NCBI GenBank assembly: GCA_015501585.1 | Contig: JADNRY010000296.1 | Location: 1 to 64,000, forward strand | DNA length: 64,000 nt | From: Rhodocollybia butyracea | Taxonomy: Eukaryota > Basidiomycota > Agaricomycetes > Agaricales > Omphalotaceae | Direction: 5' to 3' | Shown here: one piece after another, positions 1 to 11,582 of the stretch | Numbering within the stretch: position 1 is the stretch's first letter | Layout of the letters: each line of letters opens with the position of its first letter | Position numbers and translations under genes: made by a program | The notes under the pieces: generated by a model | The model's input: only the letters and a program-made list of their open reading frames with translations | The model's database searches: none | Told to the model about the DNA's origin: nothing

Positions 1-1409
1 ATGGCGTTACAGCGTCACATAATATTTGGCTTCAGGAAGCACAAGACAGCCCCATGTTTGCATCTATATGTTGCTCCTGGAAAGACCTCGCGTGGATTCT
101 GGACTACACTATTAATGGCTTCACACTTGCAGCCCCATCGTTGTCTTCCCACGTCCTAGGTGGATCCACTGCGAGCCATTCGTGACTGCTTAAAGCAGTT
201 AGAACGGAGAAGAGCCAAATATTTGTTCCAGTGGCTGGTTCTTTGGTGAAACGAACGATGAAGTCGAGAGGACAGACGACGCATCGAGATTCGAAACGAC
301 TTTCTTCTGTTTTCGAGGTCACATGACTTGACAAGCGCCGGCCGGCGAACAGCTTTTCTTTATACCAACTTGAACCTCGACAGACCTAGAGATTTTGGAG
401 TTTGCTTTCGGAAGACAGCCTTTTCATCAAGAACAATATTTTTGGCGGACCCATTTGTTCTCGCAGATGATTCATAAATGAATGTTCTTACTTTTGAAAA
501 TTCTGTCTCAGAACCTGCGATGATTGTTGCAAGTCTTATGGAGAATCAGAAACCCGCTCAAGCCAAAAGCTCGACCCAAGTACTTATGCCATGCCATTCC
601 AAAAAGCAAGCGTTTATTACGGCGCAGATGTAGATCTTATCCAAAGGTATGTCCTCAACCGCACTCAATCCGGATATTTTCTCAACGCGTACCGCAAGCG
701 CTATGTACTCCAACTATCTCCAGTAAATGCCACACAAATCCACGACCATGTTCTAGTGTCGGCTTGTTCAATCTGTACCCCGAGATTTGTATCGTATCTA
801 CCAATCCTCCAGTTCCGGATGAGCTCAATACAAATATCTTTACCGCTTCCCTCAATGGCTAACAGCATGCGCACGAATGCTCTTCAGAACGCCGGTTGAA
901 ACCTCAGTTCCAAGCCCTATGCGATTTTGTGACGTGGTACTCGATGACGAGAAAGTTGCCTGGGCTGGTGCAAATGTTCATGTAGCGGCACGCTGAAGAC
1001 CAAAAATCTCTTGAGGCTCCGGTACGAGTTAGGTTTGGGAAGGGTATCGGGATAGTGAATATTGAGTTTGCGTCGAGAGGTGGATGATGATCGATGTCAA
1101 TGAGGCGTTGAGAGGAAACAATGAATCATCAGATAGCAGGGTGTCGCCTTCAAAATGGTCGCCGGGATATTGACGCCGAAAGCATGGATTTTGAGGTATA
1201 CCGTAGCTACAGAATGAATTTTTCTAATTTTTTTTGCTTGTTTCCGGAATCATGCTACGCCACGGCGGCATCACTACAAGTATCTGTTGATGAGACGATC
1301 CGACTATCTTGTCACTATTAACATTGTTTGAACTTACCTTGAGAATGCAAAAGCTTTTTATGTCCATGTTCGGTAAACGTGTTTAGCTAGCGCTTAGCCC
1401 ACTGGTCAT
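1..1409. other. Left-edge region without a supportable gene
   Basis: No reading frame here has a recognisable domain, a coherent exon chain or a paralog elsewhere in the window. Two overlapping plus-strand frames near 524-899 are open for about 100 codons but show no signal peptide or motif, and they compete with each other. The last part, near 1320-1410, is the 5' flank of the F-box pseudogene F1. Confidence 0.4.
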
Positions 1410-1417
1410 GGCGCTTA
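1410..1417 (+). promoter_or_regulatory. GGCGCTTA motif upstream of F-box copy F1
   Basis: The octamer GGCGCTTA ends 21 bp before the ATG of F1. The same octamer sits upstream of F3, F4, F5 and F6 (see those entries), usually preceded by T-rich bases, as in TTTTGGCGC. That resembles an E2F/DP-type site, but the factor is inferred and not shown. Confidence 0.4.
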
Positions 1418-1438
1418 TTCAAAGTTTTTCTCTTCCCA

Positions 1439-4400
1439 ATGACTCCGCTACAGAGGCGTATAAAGCTCAGCTCTGACGAACTATCTGCATTTACCAATGA
1501 CCTTCGCTTTGAATTTGGGCCATCTGTGGTTACCATCGAAAAAGCACAGGAACTCAGGACGATGTTGGCTTGGGCAAAACAAGACATTGAAGATCTTGAG
1601 AGACAAAGAGACATATTAGCCTCTTTGCTCTCGCCAATGCGAAAACTACCAAACGAAACTCTATTGCGTATCTTTCAGTATGCGTGCGAAGAAAATCTCC
1701 TCCAGAGCTACCCATGGCTCCTAGAGCGGCAACGTTCCACCAAACTCACGTCTCCCATCATCACTTACCTTCCTTCAATGGCAATCAGCTCTGTATGCTC
1801 TCGTTGGCGTGCACTTGCACTATCGTCACCCAGTTTGTGGACAAACCTAGCAGTAGAGACACACACTATGTCCTTGGAGGCGGTAGAAAACCTGGTCGGT
1901 TTCGTTGGCACAGTTACTCGGTATCTGGAGAGATCAGGCAATTTGGGTGGGTGACAAAGGTACTTGTCGGACTTTAAATTTTCGTACTTGTCCTTACAAA
2001 AGGTACTTTAAAGGTACTTAAGGTACTTAAGTTACTTTGTCACGTACAAGTACGACAAAGTAACTTAGTGTACTTTGATGGTACTTGGCTACTTAGGTAC
2101 TTATATTGATGATTGTGATGTATTTCCTATAATTTTGCAATTCTTAAGCTTGAGCAAGCCTGGCCTAATCGTAGTAACCTTCAAGCACCCTAATTGATTA
2201 TGTAGAGCATCGAGGGTAACAAAATAACATGTCAGCATTACATGTCAAGAAGTTCCCAAGTAGCGGAGTTTGAATTTATTGATGCGGCCAAGTACCCGCC
2301 AAGTCTGGTCAAGTACACTTATGGGGGCCATTGCAAACGTGCACAGCCCAGATAGCAAATCTATGGACCGCAAAAATGTTGAAAAAAAGTCAGAGCATGA
2401 TGCTCGCTTCCCAGATCAGGTGCTCAGAACAACAGTGCTCCCAGCACACTGCTCCACCCAGTTTCCCGTTCCGTCCTTACCACTATCACACATACTTTGT
2501 ACCCTCAAGTAGCTCATTAGTGCTATGTAACTTACTTTCTACAAGCTGTATGTACATAATTAGACACAAAAATGACGACGTACACTCAGAATGCGATAGA
2601 ATCAAGTCATATCTTATTATTGATGCAGACATCATGCTGATATCCATGATCTTCAAGTTGGCTCTTGGCGTCTACTTCTGCGCACAATCGACTAGCCAGT
2701 TGGGACACAGCCGATTTTGATCTTGACCATTGACATCCACCTCCGCCACTACGCAGCTAGCAATACTACCGTTCCTAGTAGCCGTTTTTGCGACTTCCAA
2801 CTTGCTGAATTGGCTGAAGAGCCTCTTCTCAAGGAAAAGGCGCCCAATGATAGTTGAACAGATGTTGGCTGAGCTCAACTCAACCCCAACGGTGCCGACT
2901 TTCTGGCTGCAGGTGGTACTGCCCCGTTTCCACCTCCCAGGTTTTTGTTTGCACCACAAGCCCTTCTTAGAATCCCAAATCAATGCTTTTATCCCGGCTA
3001 TGGCGTTTACTTACTTTGTTGCTTCTAACATGGCATACTGGCCATACCATTTTGGTGAGGGAATTCATGGTCCTAGATAACAAATAAAGGAAGAAGAGGT
3101 AGAGGTCAAGGCAGAGACAGAGTTTTTTTTTTTTTCTATATCTACCTTCAGAATTGTATATCAAAACCAAATTCTACTTATATTGAAATGAGCTCATATG
3201 TATGGTGTTCAGTGTGAGACTTCAATTGAGTCTGTACTCGGATTGAAGAATCGAGTTCGACGGGGGATCTGCCTGAGATATAGCCAGTCCCTATGCATCT
3301 CTGAGAGGTATCTCCAATGTACCGAAGTAGTGGTGACTGTTGGGAAGAAAGAGATCTCTATGCTGTCTCAGTATGAGTATGTAGTTATATACTGCAGAGA
3401 TACTTAGATAATATGACGAGTTTCGTGCATAGACATGCATGAAGCTCGACATCAGTGGTGGTGAGCTTATATAAACACAGTCCGAGGTGTGCAAAAGGAG
3501 AGGTATAACATGCTATTAGTACATCCAGTACTCAAGTACTCTGCCGAAGTATGGCATCAAGTACCTGTCAAGTACCTGTCAAGTATGTGAAAATAAAGTA
3601 ACTTGATTATATTGATAAAAGTACGATAAAAGTACAAAACCCAGTACCTTTGCTAACACTCGGCAATTTGCCATTGGGGCTTGCGCTTTCTCTTTACAGT
3701 TCATCGAAAATTTTATGCCGCGGAGGTTCCTTCCCTAATCCACCTTACGCAGCATGCTCATCGTTGGAAAAACATTCAAGTATAAGGGATGTGACTCATT
3801 AACACAGCACAGCCTGCTCTCTCAGCTGCGCTGTCCGTTACTTGAAGAATTGGTGATTGAAGACTTGGTGGTTGGTAGTATGATAAAGGGTTTAGATTGT
3901 TTCGAGCATTGCCCGAGACTCTGTACACTTTCCATCTCCGAGCGCGTGGAGCCAACATCCAAGGTCCTCCACAATCAACTTGATCATATTAACTTTTACC
4001 ACTCGCTGACAGCGTTGGTGGAAGTCCTTCGCAGCTGCCCCTCTCTGAAATCTCTCGAGTTGAGTTATATCAAGCCTGATCTAGAGGAGGATGCACTGGA
4101 ACCATGGCGTAACATCACGTCGGTTGCTTTGGTACAAAAACGCATCGTCACGTACTGTGTTCTCCTCCTTGGACTTTCCATCCTTAAATAAGCTTGTGGT
4201 AACTGAAGGCGATACCTGGCCAGCCCATGATTTTGCTTCATTCGTCTCCAGGTCGTCTTGTATGATCACCACATTCACACTCCTGGGCGCATCTATGTCG
4301 GATTTGGACCTTATTGCAGCCCTTCGAATCATGCCAGCCCTACTTCATCTTGAAGTCGAGGATAAGCTGCGGCCCGCCTTTTTCGCAAAGTATCGCAGTC

Positions 4401-4806
4401 CAATCACTCCACATCTCCTCTCTAGCCTAACTCATGATGAATCTGCTTCCATCTCCCTCGTTCCACAACTACACAGTCTTCGTTTGACTTGGAGAAGCGA
4501 GCCTAACGAGCCACCTGACGATGCCTCCGACGATGCATTCAGCTATGCCTCCGACTACAAATCCGACGATGAATCCGAGAATGTGTTTGACCATGATGCT
4601 TTCGTTGGTATGGTTGAATCACGCTGGTTCAAACCGGGTTCGGATCTAGCTGCTGAGATGGCAGCAATAGGGAAAAGTTCTATCCGAGCTGTCGTTCTCA
4701 AAAATCGCTGATCGAACAGTGGACGCAGACAACTATGAGCCCCTATGGATTTTAGATGCGGAGGGCCTGAGAGTAGTAGTTTCTGGAACGAATGGAGTGC
4801 AGCTGT
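1439..4806 (+). pseudogene. F-box-like protein copy F1, interrupted by a transposon and frameshifted
   Basis: The first part (1439-1945) encodes a protein that starts MTPLQRRIKLSSDELSAF. It then has a charged helical segment and an F-box-like domain (LPNETLLRIF ... SSVCSRWRALALSSPSLW). At 1945 the frame is broken by a 1.7 kb insertion. The coding sequence resumes at 3671, matching the leucine-rich C-terminal part of the intact paralog F6. Further lesions follow: frameshifts around 3700-3760, near 4135-4160 and at about 4705, each obvious when aligned to F6. The last codons, ending GTNGVQL before a stop at 4804-4806, match the family C-terminus. F-box proteins normally act as substrate adaptors of SCF ubiquitin ligases. 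This copy cannot make that protein. An unusual acidic Asp/Ser repeat lies near 4516-4590. Confidence 0.9.
1946..3661. mobile_element. Non-autonomous TIR transposon inserted in F1 (hAT/KDZ-like, 8-9 bp TSD)
   Basis: The insertion is flanked by the direct repeat GGCAATTTG (1937-1945 and 3662-3670). Removing the element plus one repeat joins the split F-box frame (R-S-G-N-L|P-L). The ends form an imperfect inverted repeat with the common core CAAAGGTACT. Subterminal stretches at both ends are crowded with GTAC-containing motifs (AAGGTACTT, AAGTACGA, CAAGTACCTG), as in transposons whose transposase binds subterminal repeats. An 8-9 bp duplication suits hAT or KDZ-type elements. I find no intact transposase inside. 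ORF pieces near 2672-3080 are not recognisable. Confidence 0.8.
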
Positions 4807-4933
4807 AGTAAATTGCTCTTCCACGAATCGTATAAATTTTTGCTTAGATATTCTACGTCCGTATTACTTGATATTTTTTAATTTCTAAGCCTTGGTGCTT
4901 TGCCTAACGTTTTGTCCAATAAAGTTCTGTTCG

Positions 4934-5240
4934 ATGACTCCACCTTGCGAACAATGTGGTAACCCTTTGGTACTCTGAGGAGCTATCTGCGTGGCACAAT
5001 GATCTACGCTTTGAATAATGACCATTTTTGGTTACCCAGCAAGAGATGGACTCAGTGAACTCAGGACGATATTAGCCCTAGTCAATAAAGATATCGAAGC
5101 TCATAGTTCCGAGGTGGCCCCGCCTCACCGAGCAACTCAGGATTGTTCAAACGGAACAAAAACAGTTGAAGACTCAAAGAGCCACACTATTCCCTTTCCT
5201 CGCAATCAATTCAAAGTGCGAAACGAACTTGTGGCGGACG
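4934..5240 (+). pseudogene. F-box-like N-terminal remnant F2
   Basis: The start (MTPPCEQCGNPL) matches the family N-terminus with its CxxC pair. In-frame stops and a frameshift follow within about 25 codons. Nucleotides corresponding to the family's 'ELRTILALVNKDIEAHSSEVA' region can then still be read near 5045-5120. The match fades around the NETL motif at about 5230. This is a decayed partial copy lying directly behind F1. No function is expected. Confidence 0.75.
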
Positions 5241-5620
5241 TAGGCATTGTGCCGACAGTCCCAAAACGAACAGCCTTTGGGGAGGATGGCGAATTTGCTG
5301 TGATCTGTACCATGTCCCTATGTGATATATACTATTTCTCCCTCCGCTGTATGTCCAGACTCTTGAGAGGTTGTAGTGTCATGTTCCTTACTCCAAGCCT
5401 GGCGAAACATTCTCGATTTGCGCATCATTTAGTACTCATCGTCTTCAAAAAAGTATTGCAACTTAGCTAAACTACAAGGCAAGATGTGTGGATTGGATAT
5501 TACCAGTAGACTTAATACAGAGTCACTGGCAATGGCTATCGGCAGATAAACTCGTGATCTCGAGCATCGGATCCCCAATTGTAGCAGAGATATAATGTGG
5601 TCGTTGTAGCGCTTGCGTGC
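5241..5620. other. Spacer between F2 and the hydrophobin pair
   Basis: I see no gene. The segment holds the decayed tail of the F-box remnant and the 3' flank of the first hydrophobin gene. Confidence 0.4.
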
Positions 5621-6092
5621 TTAGAAGACAGGAACGCAATCAATGGCGATGATGTTACCTGTAGAGCTTCAGTCAGTATTGAAGTTATACGAAATTCACC
5701 AATGTTACTCACTAAAGTTATTTTCTTTACAGCAGACAGGCTGAGCAGAACTATATAAAAGTGAGAACTTGTATATAGTGCAAACAAATGAACAGCTCTA
5801 GTGTGGCCTACCAGATTTCGGTCCCGACAATCACGTCCATAGGGGTACATTTGAGACCGACGAGAATCTCGAAATCCAAGAGGACAATGCCAAGGTTCGA
5901 AAGGATAGGGCTGATAGAGGGAATGTTGGCACATTCAACCGTTTGGCAACACTGAATGGGACCAGTGGTACACTGGCTGGCGGGCTCTGGAGTGGGGTCG
6001 CAGCCGTCTAAGGACTCATCACGAAGAGCCGGGGTGCTGGCGACTACAAGAGTAGCGAGAGCGGCAATAATAAAGGTAAGTTTGTATTGCAT
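5621..6092 (-). CDS. Class I hydrophobin (gene 1 of a tandem pair)
   Basis: This is a small secreted cell-wall protein of the hydrophobin family, which coats aerial hyphae and fruit bodies with amphipathic rodlets. I join three exons: 6092-5812, 5750-5713 and 5658-5621, giving 118 aa. Intron ends are GT..AG and phases are consistent. Residues 1-20 form a signal peptide (MQYKLTFIIAALATLVVAS). The cysteine pattern is C-x6-CC-x32-C-x11-C-x5-CC-x12-C-x4, within class I limits. Two extra cysteines are present, one before the first canonical Cys and one in the long loop (V-E-C). Cys5 and the CC pair sit on a 38-nt exon. The neighbour at 6720-7153 has the same three-exon layout, so the pair is a tandem duplication. 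Confidence 0.9.
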
Positions 6093-6719
6093 GTCAGGTC
6101 GATCCGACTCGATGTCTGGCGTCAGAGAGGATATTTCTTCAGCGCTGAGTGACGGTAGGATATTTCATCGATTTCGCCTAGTTTTTATACCATTCTGTTT
6201 CAATAATGTCCATTTGCTGTGACATCCTGTATTTAGTTTTGTTTTCGAAGGAATCATTCCTCGGTACCATTCACAAATTAATGGTGAAGTTTGGCGTAAG
6301 CGATAGAATTTTCCAGTATGTGGCGTTAGGCCGCGACGTAGGTCAGGAACAAAAGTAGACTCTCGGAAAGTGTACAAACCATGAGTCAAACTAGGTGAGT
6401 TTCAAGGTATGAGCATGAATTGAAGAAATGGTCATGCGACGTATACATATATATCGACATTCAACATTGTCAGCCACTTGCCCGTTGTCCTTGGGGTACC
6501 TCTGAAGTTACCGCCGGAAAGGACAAGATTCAAATATTCCTATGAGCTCTTAAATTGCACTTGATTCATTTGACAAATTTTTGGGATCCTCCCAATCATA
6601 CAGTTTTGCGATTTGCACATAGTATCCACGAAAAGCCAGGTGAATTAATCAGGCCACAAGACAAAGTGTAAGTATACTGACAGACAACAATGGCAAAGAG
6701 ACATAATGCTACGGGGTGC
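6093..6719. other. Intergenic region between the two hydrophobin genes
   Basis: This is the promoter region of hydrophobin 1 (minus strand) and the 3' flank of hydrophobin 2. Short ORFs here have no support. Confidence 0.4.
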
Positions 6720-7153
6720 TCAAAGATTAGCGGGAACGCAGTCGATGGAAATGATGCCGCCTGTAGAGCTTCAGTCAGGAGTTCATAAAATCACAAAGAG
6801 TTTTTCTATTACCGATATCATTGTTCCCACAACAGACAGCTTGAGCAGAGCTACCAAATGGAATGATAAGCATCCAGTGAGAATAAAATACGCCAGGCTT
6901 ACCAGGTGCCAACCCCGGGAATAATGTCAAAGGGGGTGCAGTTGAGACCAACGAGAAAATTTAAATCGTCGACGGGGATGCCAAGGAGCTCTTGAAGCAG
7001 CGCAGCGATGGAAGGATCAGAGGCGGGCTCGACGGTAGTGCAGCACTGAATGGGACCAGGAGCGCAATCGCTGGCGGGTACATCACGAGAAGCGGGACTA
7101 GCGACTGCAAACGTAGCAAGAGCGGTGGTGATAAAGACGAGTTTGGACCGCAT
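6720..7153 (-). CDS. Class I hydrophobin (gene 2 of a tandem pair)
   Basis: Exons 7153-6903, 6850-6813 and 6760-6720 join to a 109-aa protein ending IDCVPANL. The N-terminus MRSKLVFITTALATFAVAS is a signal peptide. The eight cysteines follow C-x6-CC-x33-C-x11-C-x5-CC-x12-C-x5, a textbook class I hydrophobin spacing. The middle exon is only 38 nt and carries Cys5-Cys7, exactly as in the neighbouring gene. Both introns have GT..AG ends. The product is exported and self-assembles at air-water interfaces. Start choice: this is the only ATG directly before the signal peptide. Confidence 0.93.
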
Positions 7154-8200
7154 GCTTGTTAGAGAAGCTTGAACAGGTGCTGGTGGTTCAAACGTTCAAG
7201 CGAAGTCCTTCTGTCGATTTCAAAGAAGTTTTTATATCGTTCTGTTTGAATGATAGTGTTTTACTATGGAGACATGTCATTCTAACTGTAGGTAGTCTTG
7301 TTCTCGGAAGAATGATTCTTCGACGTTAATCTCCCTTCAAGTTCCATGAGAAGAGTGTCGAGCCTGTATGTGGCGTTGCGTTTGCAATATCCTTAGACTA
7401 GGAACAAAGATAAGGGTTCGGGAGAACATTGAAGACACACTTGTTCTCGAAAGTTACGAATGCGTTTAAAGTTAGCTTCGAGGTTCGAGTTTTTGTAAGA
7501 AAACTGAATCAAAGATCTGTCAGTCATGCGACGTACGTAGGCCGAGGTTTAACGTTCAACAGGTTTACTGCGGAGCTTCCAGGTGTGCTTATCGGGAGGC
7601 AGTAGATATGTTTGTGTCGGCCGTGCTGGAATTTCCGAGTTGCGCCTAGATCATGTCGACCGCAACGGAAGAGATACATGGTTATTTGAAGGCATTGTCT
7701 GTCACAGTTTCGAAACAGAATGCGCAATCAGCGCCACAAGTTGGTGAACGTCGTGCCCCAGAAAGAGGTATTTGAAAGGCTGCCGTCTGAGTGACGCGGC
7801 AGAACACTAATTGACCAGACAATGACAGGACCACGATATATTATGTCGGCGAGACCTAAGGCTACGAGCAGCAACAATAACAAGACGATACGACGACAAC
7901 GGTGACAGGATAGACTAAAGAGAAAGAGACGACAAACAAACAGATGTAAAGTAAACGACCACGTGAGCCGAGGGCGTGTAAGATGGATGACCATACTTAC
8001 AGTATTTTGGAGAAAAAATGCAGAGGGAGAAGTATGGTAGAACCCCGGTGGATAGATATATTATGCTAGCAAGAAGCTAGAGGGATGGTCGATAGACAGT
8101 GATACATTCGTTAGGCAGTCCCAAAGATAATGAAGGAGCTAGAGTAGAAAGAGACAGAGTGTGTGAAGTTTGAAAAGTCCGAACCCAATTGAAGGTCAAA
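7154..8200. other. Intergenic region without a supportable gene
   Basis: The first 200 bp are the hydrophobin 2 promoter. A leucine-rich minus-strand frame at 7728-7994 is open but has no homology, exon support or composition that sets it apart, so I do not call it. Confidence 0.4.
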
Positions 8201-9383
8201 ATGAGCGCTTATCTATTAACAGCCTTTCCCTTCCGTATTTGTCGTCGAAATGTCGGAGATTCCTCTTACAGCGTCTCTGGTGAGGATCCATCCTTTTGAG
8301 ACCACTTGAAAACTCATAAATACAAGAAATACATTGACAAATCCACGTACAAATGCAGTATATGTTCTGCAAAACTAACAGATAACCACAGCCGAGAGCT
8401 GTCCTCACATATGCGCTCTCATGGACTTCGAATGGCGCATTCGTGAGTGAAACATGTTATACCATTAAGGATCTGGACACTGATATGATACTTAGGCAAT
8501 ATGAGTGTTCATGGGACGGCTGTACTCGCAAGTTCAAACAAAAGGCTAATTTCCTCACACACTACCGAACCCAGTGAGTCTAGTATCCTCACAGTAACTA
8601 CTTGATAGACTCACTGGCTCCGTGCCTCGTAGCTTACAAGACAAATCACTATCATGCCCGGAGGAGACCTGCGAGTTTATGACTTGCGATGCAGGTTCGC
8701 TTCTTCGACACCGACGGAACCTACATTCCTATACACCTCATTCACCACAGACAAAAAGACCGAGGATTGCTAAATCTATCTTACCTGCGGAGTCTTCTGA
8801 TACCCGAATTATGCCTATCTTCACCAGCGAACCTTCGCGGCTGTTCACAAAGAAGAACGCTAATACCTTGGATAGCAACTCTATTTCTCCCAAGCTCTTC
8901 TCCGATGTCGATCTTTTCTCTACTTCATCTTTATCTCTCTTCAGCGACTCAGGTTCGAGTTTGACTCTGGATCCAAATTCATCTACTTCGAACCTAAGTG
9001 ATCGGCCTTGCAACTATCTTTCTGGCTCGAGTTCGACGCTGGACCCAACGTTATACACTTCCAACATAAATGATCTGTCTCGCAACACTACTCCTGGCTC
9101 AAATTCGACTCTGGAGCCAAATTCATCTTCTTCGAACCGAAGTGATCGGTCTCGCAACTCTCTTTCTCCTCCTACCACTCCTCCCTCCATCTCGAAATCT
9201 CCACAGGAGCCCCAAGATGTCACATCCGATTTCCTTGCGTTTCCTTATGCTATGGGGTTATTTGGACAATCTGGGCCATCTCTATTCGACGATAATCTGC
9301 AGAACTGGGTGAGGGAAGCCAGCGAGGTCCATTCCAACCCCGGGAGGCAGAGGAAAGGGAAGGAAAACCGAATGTCCCGATGA
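8201..9383 (+). pseudogene. C2H2 zinc-finger protein with a premature in-frame stop (possible pseudogene)
   Basis: Exons 8201-8442, 8496-8573 and 8609-9383 sum to 1095 nt in frame. They encode a protein with C2H2 fingers: a degenerate first finger ending DHLKTH, then YKCSIC...HMRSHG, QYECSWDGC...FLTHYRTQ and SCPEETC...LRHRRNLH. The second exon is one finger, a common arrangement. The C-terminal half is Ser/Asn/Thr-rich with a repeated SxLDPNSSTSNLSDR-like unit. It ends in a basic tail (RQRKGKENRMSR). Such proteins are usually DNA-binding transcription regulators. The problem is TGA at 8297-8299, in frame at codon 33, where a finger residue is expected before DHLKTH. Either the gene is dead, or translation starts later (the first in-frame ATG after the stop is at about 8411), or my first exon is wrong. 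Fingers 3 and 4 and the C-terminus remain fully open. Confidence 0.65.
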
Positions 9384-11582
9384 GAAACAGCGCTTCTTTT
9401 CATTATACGACTACTAAACTGCCAATCGATCTATTGCATATACAACATTCAGTCGAGTTATTAGCCACTCTTGGTTGGCTTCTTATTGGACGATGGTGAT
9501 ACGCAGTGATAAGTTCATGTAGATAGTTTGTTCGTACGAGGCAAGATGAGCTCAAGCCTTACAATATAGAGGTGAAATTCTTCGAGAATCTCGAGAAGTC
9601 AAATTTCATCCGGTAGAAGGAAGAACATCCTTCATCGATCGAACAAGTTACAGGGAATTGATCCTGGAATGCTTAATTCCTTCGGATACTCCCGTCGAGC
9701 TTCAGGAAAATGTTGGGAGGATAACGTTTGGCTAGCCGTCCCCTGAAAATTTTCCGGCGCAACTCAGTCAAACTCAGGAGATCGTCTGTGTACAGGTGAA
9801 CAACCTAGATATTGGACCCTCCGGTTGTAGCCATTTTTGTCTAAACAATTTTCTCAAATTCGGTACCCAAGTTCTCGTCTGAACTTTTGCGTTTAGCTGA
9901 TCAATTTTTTTTTGAGCGGATTAATGAAGCACGACTTTTAACGAAATCAACATTTATTTTTTGCATATCCTTCACTATCAATCTAGCTGCTACTAGAAGG
10001 TCAAAAACTGGCCAAAACTTCTTGAAAATATGCTTTGAGATCCTCTCCCCAGCGGGTCTTTCTGTCCAAACGTGTATTTACTAGGTATCGCCGAAAATCC
10101 AGCGCATTTTTGGCCGAACGTGTATCCAGAAGGTTTTAGCATGTCTTCCTTCATTGCCGCTCTCGCGATCCTTCGAAAAGATCTTGGCGGCGCCTGTAAA
10201 GTTCTTGTCAGTCCCACTGTCCCCTCCCCATATGTATGTCTTGGCCAATCTCGCATCGCTCCACTCCACTATCTAATAGTAGAACTGTTGATTTACCGCT
10301 GGTACCATGTGGTCCCCACGGTTCATGAGGCTCTTTTTCATTGGAAGTTCATTGGTAACGATGTATCCGAACGACTCATCTGATATATAGCGTGGTGGAG
10401 GCTGATCGTGTACGCCTGTTGTCTACGTAGCTACTGGCTGCCTAGTTTCTACCTCTGGGAGCCTGGAGGAGGTTGGATTCTAGTCACACCTTCCCTCTGT
10501 GGGTTCTCTAGTGGAAACCCGCTGTATGGTACATCACCCAAACTTGAATGATACATTGACATCCATAATAGCGATCCATCGCCTCAAAACAAACGACGCC
10601 ACTCGACTCCGGTTTCTCAGTGTATGCTCTCGGACGTCAAAGCGTCAGTTGACATCTTTTCGTTTCTCCGAAGAGAATGGGCCTAAGGAACACCCACCAA
10701 AGCAAACACATGTGGTCCTCAGCTCCTGCTTCGTATCGCTCTGGAAGTTTAGCAGCTTGGCATAGCATACCTTCGACTAACTTTGTGTGAGTCTTGCGGT
10801 ATTTGGAATGCAGAGGGAAGTAAAGAATTATGCTCACTCGCTCGAGAGCGAGTACTGATACACTGGCTTCCGGCTCTGGGAGAGCATTCTACATACACCT
10901 GGGATGTCAACTTGGTCCCAGGTCTTCGATCCTCGTTGACGGTTGCATATCATTGGTGGCCACACTAGACTATACCAGGACGCATGAACGTATGGTTATG
11001 GGTTCCTGGGCGCATCTGTTCAATCCGAGTAAGTACGATCAACTCTGGTCGCTCAGTAGGAGGGGCTCGAACCTGCTCGAACTGGCGCATTCGCGCAATA
11101 ACGGGCCAAAATATGCGTTTTTTTGTTCTTAATTTTACCTATCATGCAGCAACTACGTTCTGAAGTCTGGACTAGGTATCATTGTCGACGTTTACTCAGG
11201 CCAGCCTTCCAACTTCAAAGTTACTTAGTAAGTATATCAGCAGATCCCGAATAATTAAAGTGCTGTTCGATCTCTACTACTGATACTAGTTGATTTGAGC
11301 TGTCGTGCCCTTTGACAGTCATTGATTTCACCAAAGCCAAGACAGGCCAAGAGCTGCCTCAACCGCTCCCAGTGCATCTTCAAAGTTCACTAGGCTTGAT
11401 TGTTTGTTCTGTGATATTAATACGATAGATCACCACCGACAAAACCGGGGACAATGAGGTGTACCTGGGTGTAGCCCTTGGTTTCAAATAGTATCAGCTG
11501 GTCCCTTTTTCAAGTTTCTTGCCTACGCTCACCTTCGCTCGCTCCTCCCCGGTCCTCATTCTAGACGCAACGTCTTGGTGAA
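9384..11582. other. Intergenic region; the 3' half is the duplicated 5' flank of DUF6536 copy A
   Basis: From about 10640 to 11580 this matches 27360-28217, the upstream region of DUF6536 copy C. The match covers many blocks, for example the part reading '...GGAGAGCATTCTACATACA...'. It is therefore part of a segmental duplication that includes promoter DNA. The 9384-10640 part holds nothing I can name. Confidence 0.5.

Noticed and set aside
7728..7994. Leucine-rich minus-strand ORF resembling a membrane protein
   Set aside because: No domain, splice support or paralog; a random open frame over pyrimidine-rich DNA explains it.
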